Below, piece by piece: positions 24,301-35,039 of a stretch of DNA of 64,000 nucleotides. The stretch is from Heterotrichella gracilis. Its lineage: Eukaryota; Sar; Xanthophyceae; Tribonematales; Xanthonemataceae. Made by a program: the position numbers and the translations under genes. Within the stretch, counting starts at the first letter, position 1. Each line of letters begins with the position of its first letter. The notes beneath the pieces were generated by a model. It was given only the letters and a program-made list of their open reading frames with translations. It did no database searches and was not told the DNA's origin. The DNA lies in assembly GCA_032358255.1 (NCBI GenBank), contig JAULBX010025164.1, positions 186,001 through 250,000 on the forward strand. The letters are read 5' to 3'.

Positions 24301-27300
24301 CCCCGGGTCTGTGGTGGTGGATGTGGGGGCGGGCTTCGGCATATACAGCCTATTCTTTGCAAAGGCGCTGGGCCCCGCGGGCAAGGTGTACGCCTTCGAG
24401 CCGCAGCGCAGCAGCTTCAACGTGCGTGGGAACCCTGGGAAACCCTAAACATGCGTATGCCTTTGCGCCGCATTGCAGCAGCTCCAGCCTTCCAAGAATG
24501 AATACGCTTTAACCCTTTTCCTTGGCAAGCGCTGGTGCGACACCTGCTGCTGCCAACATGCTCTTCCCAGGCGGTTCGAAACCCCAGCTCAAACCCTAGC
24601 AAAACCCCGAACTCCTCTGGTGCAGCAGCCCACCGCCAACATGGTCCTCACCAACATCATGACCATCCACACCCAGCACATAAGCCCCACCAAACCCTAC
24701 AAAACCCTTAGACCCCATGTGGCACCTGCTGCCTGTCAACATGCTCATCCCAGGCGGCACGAAACCCCAGCTCAAACCCTAACAGTACCCTCATCCATGT
24801 GGAGCAGCTGCTGACCGCCAACATGGTCCTGAATGACATCATGAACATCCACGCGGAGCACATCCCCGTCAACCGTTTCAAGTCCTAACAAATACCCTAC
24901 CAAACTCTGAACCCCCCTGAACCCTGTCATCATCATACATCCAACTCAGAAACCCTAGCAACACCCCGAACTCTTGTGGTGCAGCTGCTCACCGCCAACA
25001 TGGTCCTGAATGACATCATGAACATCCATGCGGAGCACATCGCCATTGGCCACAAGATCACCACCATCACCATGGCGGCTACTGCAAGTGACGGGCAGAG
25101 CCAGGGGCTAAACCCAGCGCAGGTGGGTGTTGGGGTGTGGGTAGGGCATGTGTTTGTATGTCGGGTGTTTGGGAGGGAGGCAGTTACAAATTAATACTAG
25201 AGCATTTTGCAGTGGGTATGTAATGCCAAGGGGAGAGGGATTCTAGCCCTTACTCACGCCCCCAGCAATCCACCCATTTGGCCCCGTTTAGCCTACCCAC
25301 TTGTGCCACCCCAGTTTGAAACCCCCAACTCCTACCACCCTGTCCTCCTGCATACCCTGTCCCACGCCTCCAAGTTCATCTATGGTGGGATCGAAATACG
25401 CCCCGGCGGCAAGCCCGTGAACATTGTCCTTTCTGGCCCCTATTTGGCTGGCCCCTGACCCTTTACTCCATGTATTTTCCCCCTTTTGGCCCACTCCTCC
25501 CACTTCATGTTGCCCCTCAAAATGACCCCCTCCCTCTCCCCTCCAGGCCCTGTCCCACGCCTCCAAATTCAACTACGGGGGGATCGAAATAGGCCCCGGC
25601 AGCGAGCCCGTCAACATGGTCAACCTGGATGTCATAAGCCCTGTTGACCAACCCTCCAACCCCTTCAAAATTTTCCTTGTTTTGGCCCTCTAGCTTCCTC
25701 CATTTGGCCCTCCATTTGACCCTCCAATTGACTCCCACAGGCCCTGTCCCACGCCTCCAAATTCAACTACGGGGGGATCGAAATAGGCCCCGGCGGCGAG
25801 CCCGTCAACATGGTCAACCTGGACGCTATGGGCCTGAGCGGGGTGAGCCTGCTGCGGGTGGATGCGCAAGGGGGCGAGGGGCTGGTGCTGTGGGGGGCGC
25901 GGGAGACCATCAAGAGCCAGCGCCCGGTCATCAGCTATCCCACGCGGGGCAAGACCCTGGGCGCGGTAAGGGCACACAGAATGAGTGGCTATGTCAACAC
26001 ACACAAAAAAAGAAGACCAATGGCTGGTTTTAAGTGCTGCAGCGCATGGCTACTTAATGCATCAGTCTCTGTTGGGTGTGGTGTGGGCTGTTTTGTGTCT
26101 ACCGAGCTGTTTGCATTTCAAGGGCCGGCGGTCATCAGCTACCCCACGCGGTGCAGCACAAACATTGGTGTGGAACAAAAGCGATTCGTCCAATGTGCTC
26201 TTACCGCCCCAGCGCCTCTCCACCTACCCGCCCCGCACATGCTGCCACCTCCCATCTCCCCGTTGTATTCAATAGTGTTTCGATTATATCACTTTCTATC
26301 AGTGAATGATAGCCACCTTTCAAACGAGCAATTTCCTTGTTAGTGTTTAAATGTCAACCAAGTTGACACACTCGCTGAGGCTGGGGATCATGACATCACC
26401 TCCCTCAGGATGCAGCACTGAACCTACAACCCACCCCCCACCGCAGGACATCATCGCCCACTTTGACATCCCCGCCGAGACCGCTTCTCCGTACACACAC
26501 CCGCACACAAACTCCACCACCTTCCCCCCCTCACCCCCCACCCCCCTCCGCAGGACATCATCGCCCACTTTGACATCCCCGCCGAGGCCGCCGATTTTGA
26601 CGTCACCTCCCTGCTCAAGATGCAAGACTATGTGCTGTTTAATCCCGATGAGCACAACGTGGTGCTGGTGCCACTGGAGCGCCTACCCAAGGACATGCGT
26701 GCAGCTGCTATCAAGCAGAAGGAGGAGATTTTAGCGGCCCAGAAGAAGGTGAGAGGGGATTCGCGAGGGTTGTGAGGTGTTGTAGGGTGTTTTCCGAGAG
26801 TTTTGGGGTAAATGTGGTGTGTTGGTGCCCCTGGTGCGGTTGCCTGAGGACATGCGCGCAGCTGCTATCAAGCAGAAGGAGGAGATCCTGGCTGGGCAGA
26901 AAAATGTAAGAGGGGTTTAGCGATGGCTGTGGGTTGTTTCTAGAGGGTTCAGGGTGTTTTACGAGGGTTTTGGGACACAATTGTGGTGTGCTGGTGCCAC
27001 TGGAGCGCCTGCCGGAGAACATGCGCGCCGTTGCCATCAAGCAGAAGGAGGAGTTACTGGCGGCGCAGAAGAAGGTGGGCGGCGGTGTGGCAAGAGTTGT
27101 GGTTTGTTTTAGAGAGGTTAGGGTCTTAGGGTATTTTATGAGGGTTTTGGGGTACCCGTGGTGTGCCGGTGCCTTGTTGTAGCTGCCAGGCAGATGGAGG
27201 AGATCCTGGCGGCGCAGAAGAAGGTGGGCGGTGGCATGGCGAGGGTTGTGGGTTATTAGAGGGTTTTGGGGTAACATACGAGGGTTTTGGGGTAACCTAC

Positions 27301-28387
27301 GAGGGTTTTGGGGTAACCACGGTGTGCTGGTGCCCTGGAGCGGCTGCCGGAGGGCATGCGCTGTGAGGAGGTCAAGGATTGTTTTGCAGGTACAGCATTG
27401 CAGTGCCAGTTGGTTGACTGTATGGTGATCAGGAGTGACAGGAAAAGGGGGCACACCTTGCTGTTGAAATGATTTTTTATCTTGTTGCTTTTCATTTTTC
27501 CCTGACAACATATACAGCTTCTTGCCGCTACCTGGTGGCCAGGCACTATTGGTTGCTTGACTGAATTTTGTGTGTGCCACAGGCTGAGGAGGATGCTAAA
27601 AAGAAGGGGGGTGACGCCAAGAAAAAGAGCAAGGACGAAGCAAAGAAAAAGCAGCAGGAGGAGGAGCAGAAGAAGAAGGAGGCGGAGGATAATAATAAGA
27701 AGGACGAGGAGGAAAAGAAGAAGCAGGAGGAGCAGAAAAAGAAGGACGAGGTGGGAATCTGCTTGCCTAGTGGGAAAACAGGGGAATGGAGCTATTTTGT
27801 TTGCATTTTGAATGTTAAAAATCGTTCCTCCCGGGTGTTGCATGTGGTCTGCAGACTGCTGGGAGGATCATCATTGTTCTGTTGTGCTGGTAGCGCTGTA
27901 GTATGGCTCCCAGGAAATTGAACCATTTTGCTTGGGAGATGCCCAGGTCCTCCCACATTGTGGCAATTTTTCAAGAAACATTGAAAATATGGCGCTGACC
28001 TGCTTACCCTTCTGTAGGAGCAAAAGAAAAAGGATGAGGAGCAAAAGAAAAAGGATGAGGAGCAGAGGAAAAAGGATGAGGCGGACAAGAAAAAGAAGGA
28101 CAAGGAGGAAAAGAAGAAGCAGGAGGAGCAGAAAAAGAAGGACGAGGTGGGGAGGATGAGATGGTTTTCAATTTTTGTGTTGCTCTGGTATGCCTCCCCG
28201 AGATTGGGTGCCAATCCCAGCACGCGCACATGGTTCGCTCGCTCACTCTGTTTATATCTGGCATGCATTCGCATTAAAAAAGGGAGACAGTTCTGTCCAA
28301 ATGTATGGGCTTTTCATCGCTATTCTGTCATTTACCTTCCAGGAACAGAAAAAGAAGGATGAAGAGAGTAAGAAGAAGCAGGGCTAA
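21340..28387 (+). CDS. Membrane-anchored FkbM-family methyltransferase
   Basis: Twelve exons: 21340-21418, 21708-21907, 22322-22432, 22833-23039, 23675-23827, 24236-24421, 24985-25122, 25741-25965, 26554-26748, 27583-27750, 28018-28146 and 28343-28387. The frame closes to 611 residues. Residues 62-80 (GVALVVMFIMVLVIFVQL) form one transmembrane segment after a basic N-terminus, giving a probable type II Golgi/ER topology. The S-adenosylmethionine-binding core follows: SVVVDVGAGFGIYS (276-288), then VYAFEP (301-306), then LLRVDAQGGEGLVLWGA, which corresponds to the FkbM KIDVEGAE-LxGA region. Residues about 498-611 are an almost pure Lys/Glu/Asp/Gln tail with QKKKDE repeats, suited to a single charged helix. 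FkbM enzymes O-methylate sugars and other small molecules; the substrate is unknown here. An unusually large number of decayed exon-edge copies fill the introns. Confidence 0.85.
22003..22270 (+). repeat. Donor-edge copy of exon 2 and acceptor-edge copy of exon 3 (FkbM gene)
   Basis: Positions 22010-22092 repeat the transmembrane-coding end of exon 21708-21907, down to GGCAACACGCTGCAG plus a GTGGGTGG donor. Positions 22203-22262 repeat the start of exon 22322-22432, including its CTGCAGTCGCT acceptor. The first repeat still encodes a hydrophobic segment in frame. Confidence 0.8.
22621..22663. repeat. CAC/ACC trinucleotide microsatellite
   Basis: About 13 CAC repeats with one CAT interruption. 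It precedes a decayed acceptor-edge copy (22672-22735) of the exon at 22833, whose own acceptor also follows a shorter CACCACCACC run. Confidence 0.9.
23380..23975 (+). repeat. Copies of both edges of FkbM exon 23675-23827
   Basis: Two acceptor-edge copies lie upstream. One at about 23543-23612 starts with TTTTGCAGCAGATCCAG and is near-identical. The other, at about 23405-23480, is more decayed. One donor-edge copy lies downstream at 23909-23977 and retains TACCCAAAGAACGACGAG but has lost the final AAG before its donor. Confidence 0.85.
24622..25132 (+). repeat. Three acceptor-edge copies of FkbM exon 24985-25122
   Basis: The phrase ACCGCCAACATGGTCCT with downstream similarity occurs at about 24625-24685 and 24805-24870, and in the genuine exon from 24985. 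Each is preceded by GTG(C/G)AGCAGC- or GTGCAGCTG-type acceptor sequence, and the copies are separated by AAACCCTA-rich intron. Confidence 0.85.
25310..25830 (+). repeat. Three acceptor-edge copies of FkbM exon 25741-25965
   Basis: The phrase CCCTGTCCCACGCCTCCAA, with the following GGGGGATCGAAATA region, occurs at 25346-25435, 25547-25640 and 25741-25840 (genuine). The second copy is nearly exact over about 85 bases and keeps a good CCTCCAG acceptor. Confidence 0.9.
26440..27365 (+). repeat. Ladder of exon-edge copies around FkbM exon 26554-26748
   Basis: One acceptor-edge copy lies upstream at 26447-26495. Downstream, the donor edge encoding the LERLP-MRAAAIKQKEE region recurs at 26823-26905, 26985-27074, about 27164-27223 and, truncated, at 27322-27360. 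The first three repeats keep an AAG or AAT followed by a GTAAGA or GTGGGC donor. Spacers are AGGGTTTTGGGGTAA-like. Confidence 0.9.
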
Positions 28388-31080
28388 ATCACTAAGAAGG
28401 AGGTGCGACCAGAAAAGCAGCAGGTGCGCACTTGTGTGTGGCGCGTTCCATTGTTATTATGATGTGCTGCAAGTATAAACCACCGGTTCATCATATAATT
28501 GGCAAATGAAGTTGGAGATTAAATCGTAGACTGTATTGTATGTTTCCCATGCAATGGCTGTGTGCTGGCGCAGTGATGAGTGCGCACCTTCAATGGGGTA
28601 CCAGGCAGCGGTGCTATGGCATGCAGCGAGTGGCTGGCCGCCAGTAGCCTTGAAGGAGTGCGCCGCCCTGGCAGGAGTGCGGTCCGCTTCAAGTGATGGC
28701 GCCAACCCTACCCCCTCTCAAGCAGCTTGGCCCATGACCTGGTCATGGGCGTCCGGCATGGGGCTATGGATATGCCAACGGCCGCCATGTTCAGGGTTTG
28801 GGGTGCACCCAGTGCAACCTGCTTTGCGTCGACTCTGTACGGTCAAAGTCGGCCTGGCAGTGCCTACTAGCCTCAAGCTGGCAGCCTGTGGAGCGGCTCA
28901 GTGGTTTATTGAATCATAGAAAAACAAGTGACTCGAGATTTTGAATGGATGATTTATATAGCACTTTAATCTGTACGTGTGAATCATTCAATGGTTGTGA
29001 CCCTTAATTTCAGGATCAAGACTTACAGTTACAGCTGAGCTCATGTGAATTGGCAATTCACATGAGCACCGGGTGGCACCGGGTGTTACAATATGTCGTG
29101 CGGCTATCGGTACCCGTGGTTGGATGCTCCATAATTGTATTTAATTTATTAGTCATTATCATATTATTATTGGAATTAGTCAATCCAATAATAGTTAACG
29201 CCGCGTTAATTGAGGCTCACACTGTAGGTCGCTCCGAGCCATGGCGTGCCGCATAGTAATACTATGACTCATGGCGGACGGCCGGCATCAATATCATGAA
29301 CACACACTGAGTGCGCATCGATGATCATCGGTGACGTGACGGCAGGGCCCTGGCGATGGCAATGCCTGTACAATGCCTGGAGCCTTGACTTCCAAATTGG
29401 CAGCACCTGCTCCAAGACTTGTCACAACGGTATTTCGAGCTTTACTTCATATTATGCAAAAGATCCCGGGGCCCAAGTCAGGGGCTGTCCAGTAAATGTA
29501 TTGCAGTTTCAATTTGAAAGTTAAATCAGATCACAGACCTCGCCATTGGCAACCTGTCCATCACACGGCTTCAAAACACCACAGGTCACGAGGCTCAGCA
29601 CCCTTATTGCTGTCGTACACATACAGCAAGCCGCGCCCACCGGCCACTTAGTCTACTTTTTTTCAAGCGTTTCTCATACGTTGCCACTTACCCTACCAAT
29701 GGTATGGTAGCATGGCATGGTAGCTGGCACAGAAAAGCCACACTGTCAGCCGAACCAATCCCCCAGGCCACACACGAGGGGGGGCGCAGCCCTACTCAAA
29801 TCATGGCCAAAGCTCTACATCAATCACGCGAGCTGCTGGAAACCATGAGCCTGCAACACAGCCGATGCACGAAAAGGTGTGCATTTGCTTGCTGCAAGGG
29901 CCCCAGCGCCTAAAAAGCCCCCCATACCCCCAATTTCTTTCACTGAACTCAAATGGTGGCCAGGCATGCTGATGCGAGGCTGTAAATGCACGTCTATCCA
30001 GTACACAAGGACAAATGGTGCCAGCAGGGTGCTTGCTGACAGGAGACAGCTTGAGTAAAAAAACACACACAAGCGCATCCAGAAATGCTGTGGAACACAA
30101 AGCGAGGGTCACTCCACCGCACAGCCAAACCCTCGACCTCGACTGAGGGTGTCACAGGAAACGAGGCGCCTACTGCACACCAGCAAGACAGAAACTCTCT
30201 ATGCAGAGCCGGGGTAGCCTGCTCACAAGGAATCACTTGAAAAGGAAGCGCACCCAGGCGGGTTGAAAATGTTTATTGTGAAGGGGATATGAAGCCACAT
30301 GGGGTTGCCAGCTGCCAATGGGGCGGGTAAGAAAAATGGTGCCCGACGGCGGCGGCTATTCCGACAGCTCTGCCAGTATTAAGGGACAAAGAGGAACTAT
30401 ACAAGTGCGGACCAATGCACGGGCATGGGGGCACAACACAGGCGGGGAAAAGCTACAAACAACGCTGCTAGGGGCACGCCACTCGTGCCAAGGGGACAAA
30501 AGGGTGGCTGCCACAAAGGGGGGCACACACATATACAAGTCACATACAAGGCTATGGTACAGGACACGTGTGCGGTTCAGGCCAACTTTCACTGCACGCA
30601 CACAGCTCCCAGGCCCTCAAACCACAATTGGGGTTTAGGATTTAGGCCCCCGAAAAACGCTGGGGAATCAAGTCTCAAATACCAAGCAAAACACAGTTGC
30701 ATCAACCAGTCTTCTACAACAAGTATACAAACCTACCAATTCTACCAATTCCGACAAGTACACAATTATCTACTACGATCTTCGCTACCAATCAATCTTC
30801 TCATCAAATCCAAATTCATCGTACACAGTCTCCTGATATATCATACACCGAGCCCAGCTTCACCACTTTCTAAGCCGCCGCTTCCTACCAAATGGAAGCT
30901 CCGTCATTGCTGGCCAGTTTCAGGCCAGCTGAAAGTATACCACCCGGGCATCCGCCATCCACCTCCACTCAGCTTGGCGCCTCACGCCATGCCACACACC
31001 CCGCCCGTCACAAGGCCGCAGGCTCACCACTGCTGCAGCACAGCCAATTGTGGACAGGCGCCGACCCCATCCCCCCTCGG
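28388..31080. other. Intergenic region between convergent FkbM and RSH genes
   Basis: No gene is supported in this 2.7-kb stretch between two 3' ends. It contains a near-perfect hairpin at 29039-29067, a weaker 10-bp-arm inverted repeat at 29165-29193, and scattered short frames without motifs. Confidence 0.5.
29039..29067. repeat. Perfect hairpin, 14-bp arms
   Basis: The left arm GCTCATGTGAATTG and its exact reverse complement flank one central base. It lies in intergenic AT-richer DNA 3' of the FkbM gene. Confidence 0.9.
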
Positions 31081-34000
31081 TCACAATGCCACAGGCAGCT
31101 CGCCGCTGCTGTGGTACAGCCTGTTCAGCCGGCGCCGGGCGGCATCCATGGCGGGCACCCCCAGCGCCTGCCCCACCTCCACCGCGCCGCCGTCCCCGCC
31201 AATGGGGAAGTACAGCAGGTCGCCCGCGCCGCGCTCCGAAAACACCTCCACCTTGTCGCCAGTGCGCAGGACCGCGTCTGAGCCGAAAACTGTGTGCTCG
31301 TTGACCAGCACCCGGGATCGGGAGTCCACCAGGTCGGATAGGATGCCGCGCTCCAGCAGGTCCCGGGTGGTGCTGCCGGCAGGCACCTGTGGGAAACAAA
31401 TTCGAATATTCATGTATATGAGAATTCTTACTTTGCAAGGTAACCACATTGAGGTACATGTGTTTCTTTCAACACATCTACAACAAGGAGTGACCAACAG
31501 GAGACTGGAGAAGAGGTGCAGGTGGAGGTAAAAACAAAGTATGCAACCACCAGCAGAACAGGGGGAAGCAAAGGCAGTTCCCGCCCTTAAAACCATATTC
31601 CCTAAGGCAGCAACGCACCTCGCGCACATACAGTGTCCCGTTGCGTACCACCACCAGGTACACAGGCGACCCGATGGCGCCCGCCAGGGATGGCGGGATG
31701 GGCGCCAGGTTGGCAGAGCGCAGATAGGTGGCGAAGCGGCAGTCGGCGGCGTGCGTGGGGAAGGCGCAGCGGGTGGCGGCTTCCTCCCCGTCCATTGAAA
31801 AGGAGGAGAGGGAGTTGTCGCGGGGGGGGCTCCCCGAGGGGCGGCACTTCTTGTCGTCCAGCTCCAGGTGCCAGGTGCACAGGAACCTGAAGGGGGGGGG
31901 ATGAGGGTTGTAACAGGGTTTAGATTTCAGCTCCAGGTGGCAGGTGCACAGGAACGTAGAGGGGAGGTGGGGGAGGGTCCAGGGGCCCTGGAGGGAAGGG
32001 GATGATGGTTTTATCGACAGGTGTCAGGGTTTTGGGACAGCACATGCCCTTTCCGCACTCCCTGCCCTGCTCCTGCATCCCTCGATCCCAAAAGCATCCT
32101 CCCTGCCCTCTCTCCTCTGCACACAGACATCCGGATCTCCCTACATTGGCCTACCTCACCCGGTCTAGGCAGGAGGTATACCAATGTATTGGGAGAAACT
32201 GACGTCAGTGTGCTGAGGTATCATGGCAGGGAGGACGCTTTGGGGATCGAGAGGGGGGGAGAAGGGCGGGGAGCATGGAAAATGGGCGCGCAACCGACCC
32301 CACCTACCTTGCCCAGAATTACGGATCACCTCAGAAGGACGATGCAAGCAGACCAGGGTATCAGCCAAGTCACTGCCACCAATCTGGAGCATCCCTTGAC
32401 AAAGAAAGGGGAAATTTGCACAGCGCTAGCTACCCCACCCACCTTGCCCAGGCAACTTGCTGCTGCTCAAACTCTGAGGAGGCCTCCAGCTGCTCCTTGT
32501 AGCGCCAGTGCGCAGCGATGCCGTACTCAGCCAGGTAGTGCATCTTGTGGGTCCTGATCTGGATCTCAATGGGGGCGCCATCGGTCCCCACCACAACGGT
32601 GTGCAGGGACTGGTAGCCATTCTCCTTGGGATCCCGGATGTAGTCCTTCGTCTTCCCGGGGACCGGCGCAAAGGTGTTGTGCACCTGAGGAAAAGGGGGA
32701 CAAGGGTTTAGGTTTCGCATTTTAGGGCGCTGGTGTGTTCAGGTTATAAGCACATGCACGTGCACCTACGTGGAAGACGAAGGTTCAGGTAAGAAGCACA
32801 GCCATGAAAGCACAGAAAGCAAATCACGAGGCACTGTGTACGGTGTGGGGTGCCTCCCTACCTCGCGCAGCGCCCTGTAGCAGTCCTCTTTTGACCGCAC
32901 GATGATGCGCGCGGCGCGCAGGTCGTTGATCTGGTCTGCGCTATACCCCTTCTTGACCATCTTCTGGAAAACCCCAAACAGGTTCTTGGGGCGCCCCGAC
33001 AGGTCCTCATACCCAATCCCGCGCGCGTCCAGCGCTGCCTTGAGGGTGTTGAGCGACTGCTCGATGCGGCCGCGCTGCGAGTCGCCCTGCAGGCGCGTGT
33101 GCAGCTCCACATACTCCTGGGGAAAGAGCGCCTTGAAGCACAGGTCCTCCAGCTCAGCCTGCGGGTAATAAGTGCGAGAGGAGTAAGTACGGTAAGCTAC
33201 AGTGGGGGGGGTTGGGGTTGGGGTGGAGGTTGCTGTTATACTGCAACGAGAGCACCCAGCTGGGGGGTTGTTGCTGATTTCACTCCACCCTGCAACAAGG
33301 ATAGGCATACGCTGGCACCAGATTCAAACCCAACGCGTGTGACCACGTGCGATCTGCTCCCAAGGGCCTGCGCGCACCTTGAGGCTCCACACGCCCAGGC
33401 GGTTGGCCAGCGGTGCAAAGATCTCCAGCGTCTCCTCCGCGATGCGCTGCTGCTTGGCGGGCGGCAGCGCGCCCAGCGTGCGCATGTTGTGCAGCCTGTC
33501 GGCGAGCTTCACAAGCACAGAGCGCACGTCCGACATGCCCAGGAGGAGCGACTTGAGTTTGTTGGAGAGGTCGGGGTCCAGGGGCAGGGTGTGTCCCTCG
33601 TAGCGGGTGCGGTAGAGGTGGCTGTACTCGGACATGCGCGCCACTGAGACCACGCGGTCCACCACCTGGGGGAGGGGGGGAGGGATCAGGGACGGGTGGT
33701 CGTGGTTTTAGGGTTGGGGGGGTGAGGTGGAGGGTTTGGCCAGTTCTGGGTACAGCCTGGAGGCTGCGGTGAAGACGACAGCATACTTTTGTCACCAAAA
33801 AACATTGTGTATGCGTGTGTCCTCTAGTTTTCAGGGTTTTGGCTCCTGTAGGGTTTCAAGATCTAGGGTATAGGGTTTCCCCCTCACCTGTGGCGGCAGC
33901 ACCCTGCGCAGCTGCTCCTCCAACAGGTTGGTGTCATCAAGCACATCATGCACGAGCCCTGTGGCCACGGTCTCTGCGTCCAGCCCCATCTCAGCCAGAA

Positions 34001-35039
34001 TGGCGGCGGTCTCCACGCAGTGCGTGAGGATGCTGGACCCATCCTTGCGGCTGCGCCCGGCAAAGGCGGAGCGCGCGACCGCGTAGGCGCGGATGACCAC
34101 GGGGGAGCGGAAGACGGGGTAGGTGCCCTGCGGGGGTGGGGGGCGGGGATTGAGGGGGTGGCGCGCGGTGTTGCAGAGTTCACTTGCTCGGCTTTGCTTG
34201 ACTGTGGACACGTGCCCCTTAAACAACCACATGCGTTGCGGGCTGCTGAGGAGTGGATGTGGTGAGGAAAGAAATCGATAGAAGTGGATGATGGAAGTGG
34301 GACAGCAATTTGAATTGCAACCAGTCCCTTGCAGAAGGTGGGTATTGGCTTACCTGCAGGTAGAGCAGCTCCTGGTCTACAGGGTTTGGCGCCTGCTCCT
34401 TGGTGGGTGGCAGCTTTTCCCGCTCTGCTATCTTCGACTGCAAGCACAAACAGCAGCTCAGGGACTTGGCAGAGTTGTCTAGCAAGCAGCAAAAGTTCAC
34501 ACAAGCAGGTTGGGGAAGAAAGGGCAAGGGGGCATCCTGCTTCAGGGTTCAAATTTCAAGGCAAGGAAGCGTACCCTGAAGGCTGCTGGCAGCGGGACCA
34601 CGTTGGAGGCGGTGGCAGAGGGGATGTTCTCTTTGCTGAACTGGCGGGTCAGCAGGCCCGAAGTGGTGGGCTGTCGCGGCACCGGCCGCTCCAGGGGGAC
34701 CGCTGTGGGGGTCATGGGCGCCAGCGCAAAGCCCTCTTGCCGCTCAAAGGAGGGTGCAATTGGGAGGTTGGAGGGTCGCTTGAGGGACGGGGCTGAGGAC
34801 TGGCTTGAGCGCGATGTGCTGACCTCATTGTCTTGGGAGGCCACGCGCGCTGGGGTGTTGGACCGTGACCTGAAGCTGTTTGCAAACTCCTCGAAGGAGC
34901 CGCTGAGCCGGAGGGAGACGTCGTCGCTGTTGCCTGGGCCTCCCAGGCTTTTGGGGAAGGGGTTTGCCCTTTTCACAGAGCTGTCTTTCCAGGATCGGGA
35001 GACGGGTGCGTTGGTGGGGGCGAAGACTGCATACGCCAT
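31081..35039 (-). CDS. RSH: RelA/SpoT homologue, bifunctional (p)ppGpp synthetase/hydrolase
   Basis: Eight exons: 35039-34575, 34437-34354, 34127-33888, 33665-33378, 33158-32862, 32684-32443, 31886-31619 and 31386-31081. The frame closes to 729 residues. The Ser/Pro-rich N-terminal 150 residues are consistent with a plastid transit peptide plus linker. The hydrolase (HD) domain is at about 195-350, with HCVETA, HDVLDD (the DD variant of the bacterial ED pair, common in plant plastid RSH proteins) and [10 protein letters not shown]. The synthetase domain is at about 400-525, with [28 protein letters not shown], the catalytic-Glu motif EIQIRT and [17 protein letters not shown]-like segment follows at about 630-685 ([23 protein letters not shown]). 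Both active sites look intact. The product would set plastid ppGpp levels under stress. A decayed copy of the start of exon 31886-31619 lies at about 31926-31957. Confidence 0.93.
31926..31957 (-). repeat. Acceptor-edge copy of RSH exon 31886-31619
   Basis: CAGCTCCAGGTG-CAGGTGCACAGGAAC at 31926-31953 repeats 31858-31886 and lies just upstream in gene sense. The genuine acceptor (CTTCAG) is used because it keeps the frame; the copy has a weaker junction. Confidence 0.75.

Noticed and set aside
25310-25965. True mutually exclusive exons in the FkbM gene
   Set aside because: Only the last copy continues into the conserved LLRVDAQGGEG region; earlier copies stop or shift soon after the shared edge. 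Minor alternative use cannot be excluded.
27583-28146. Simple-repeat artefact instead of coding tail
   Set aside because: Three separate exons keep frame, donor and acceptor sites and a shared stop, so the charged tail is taken as coding.
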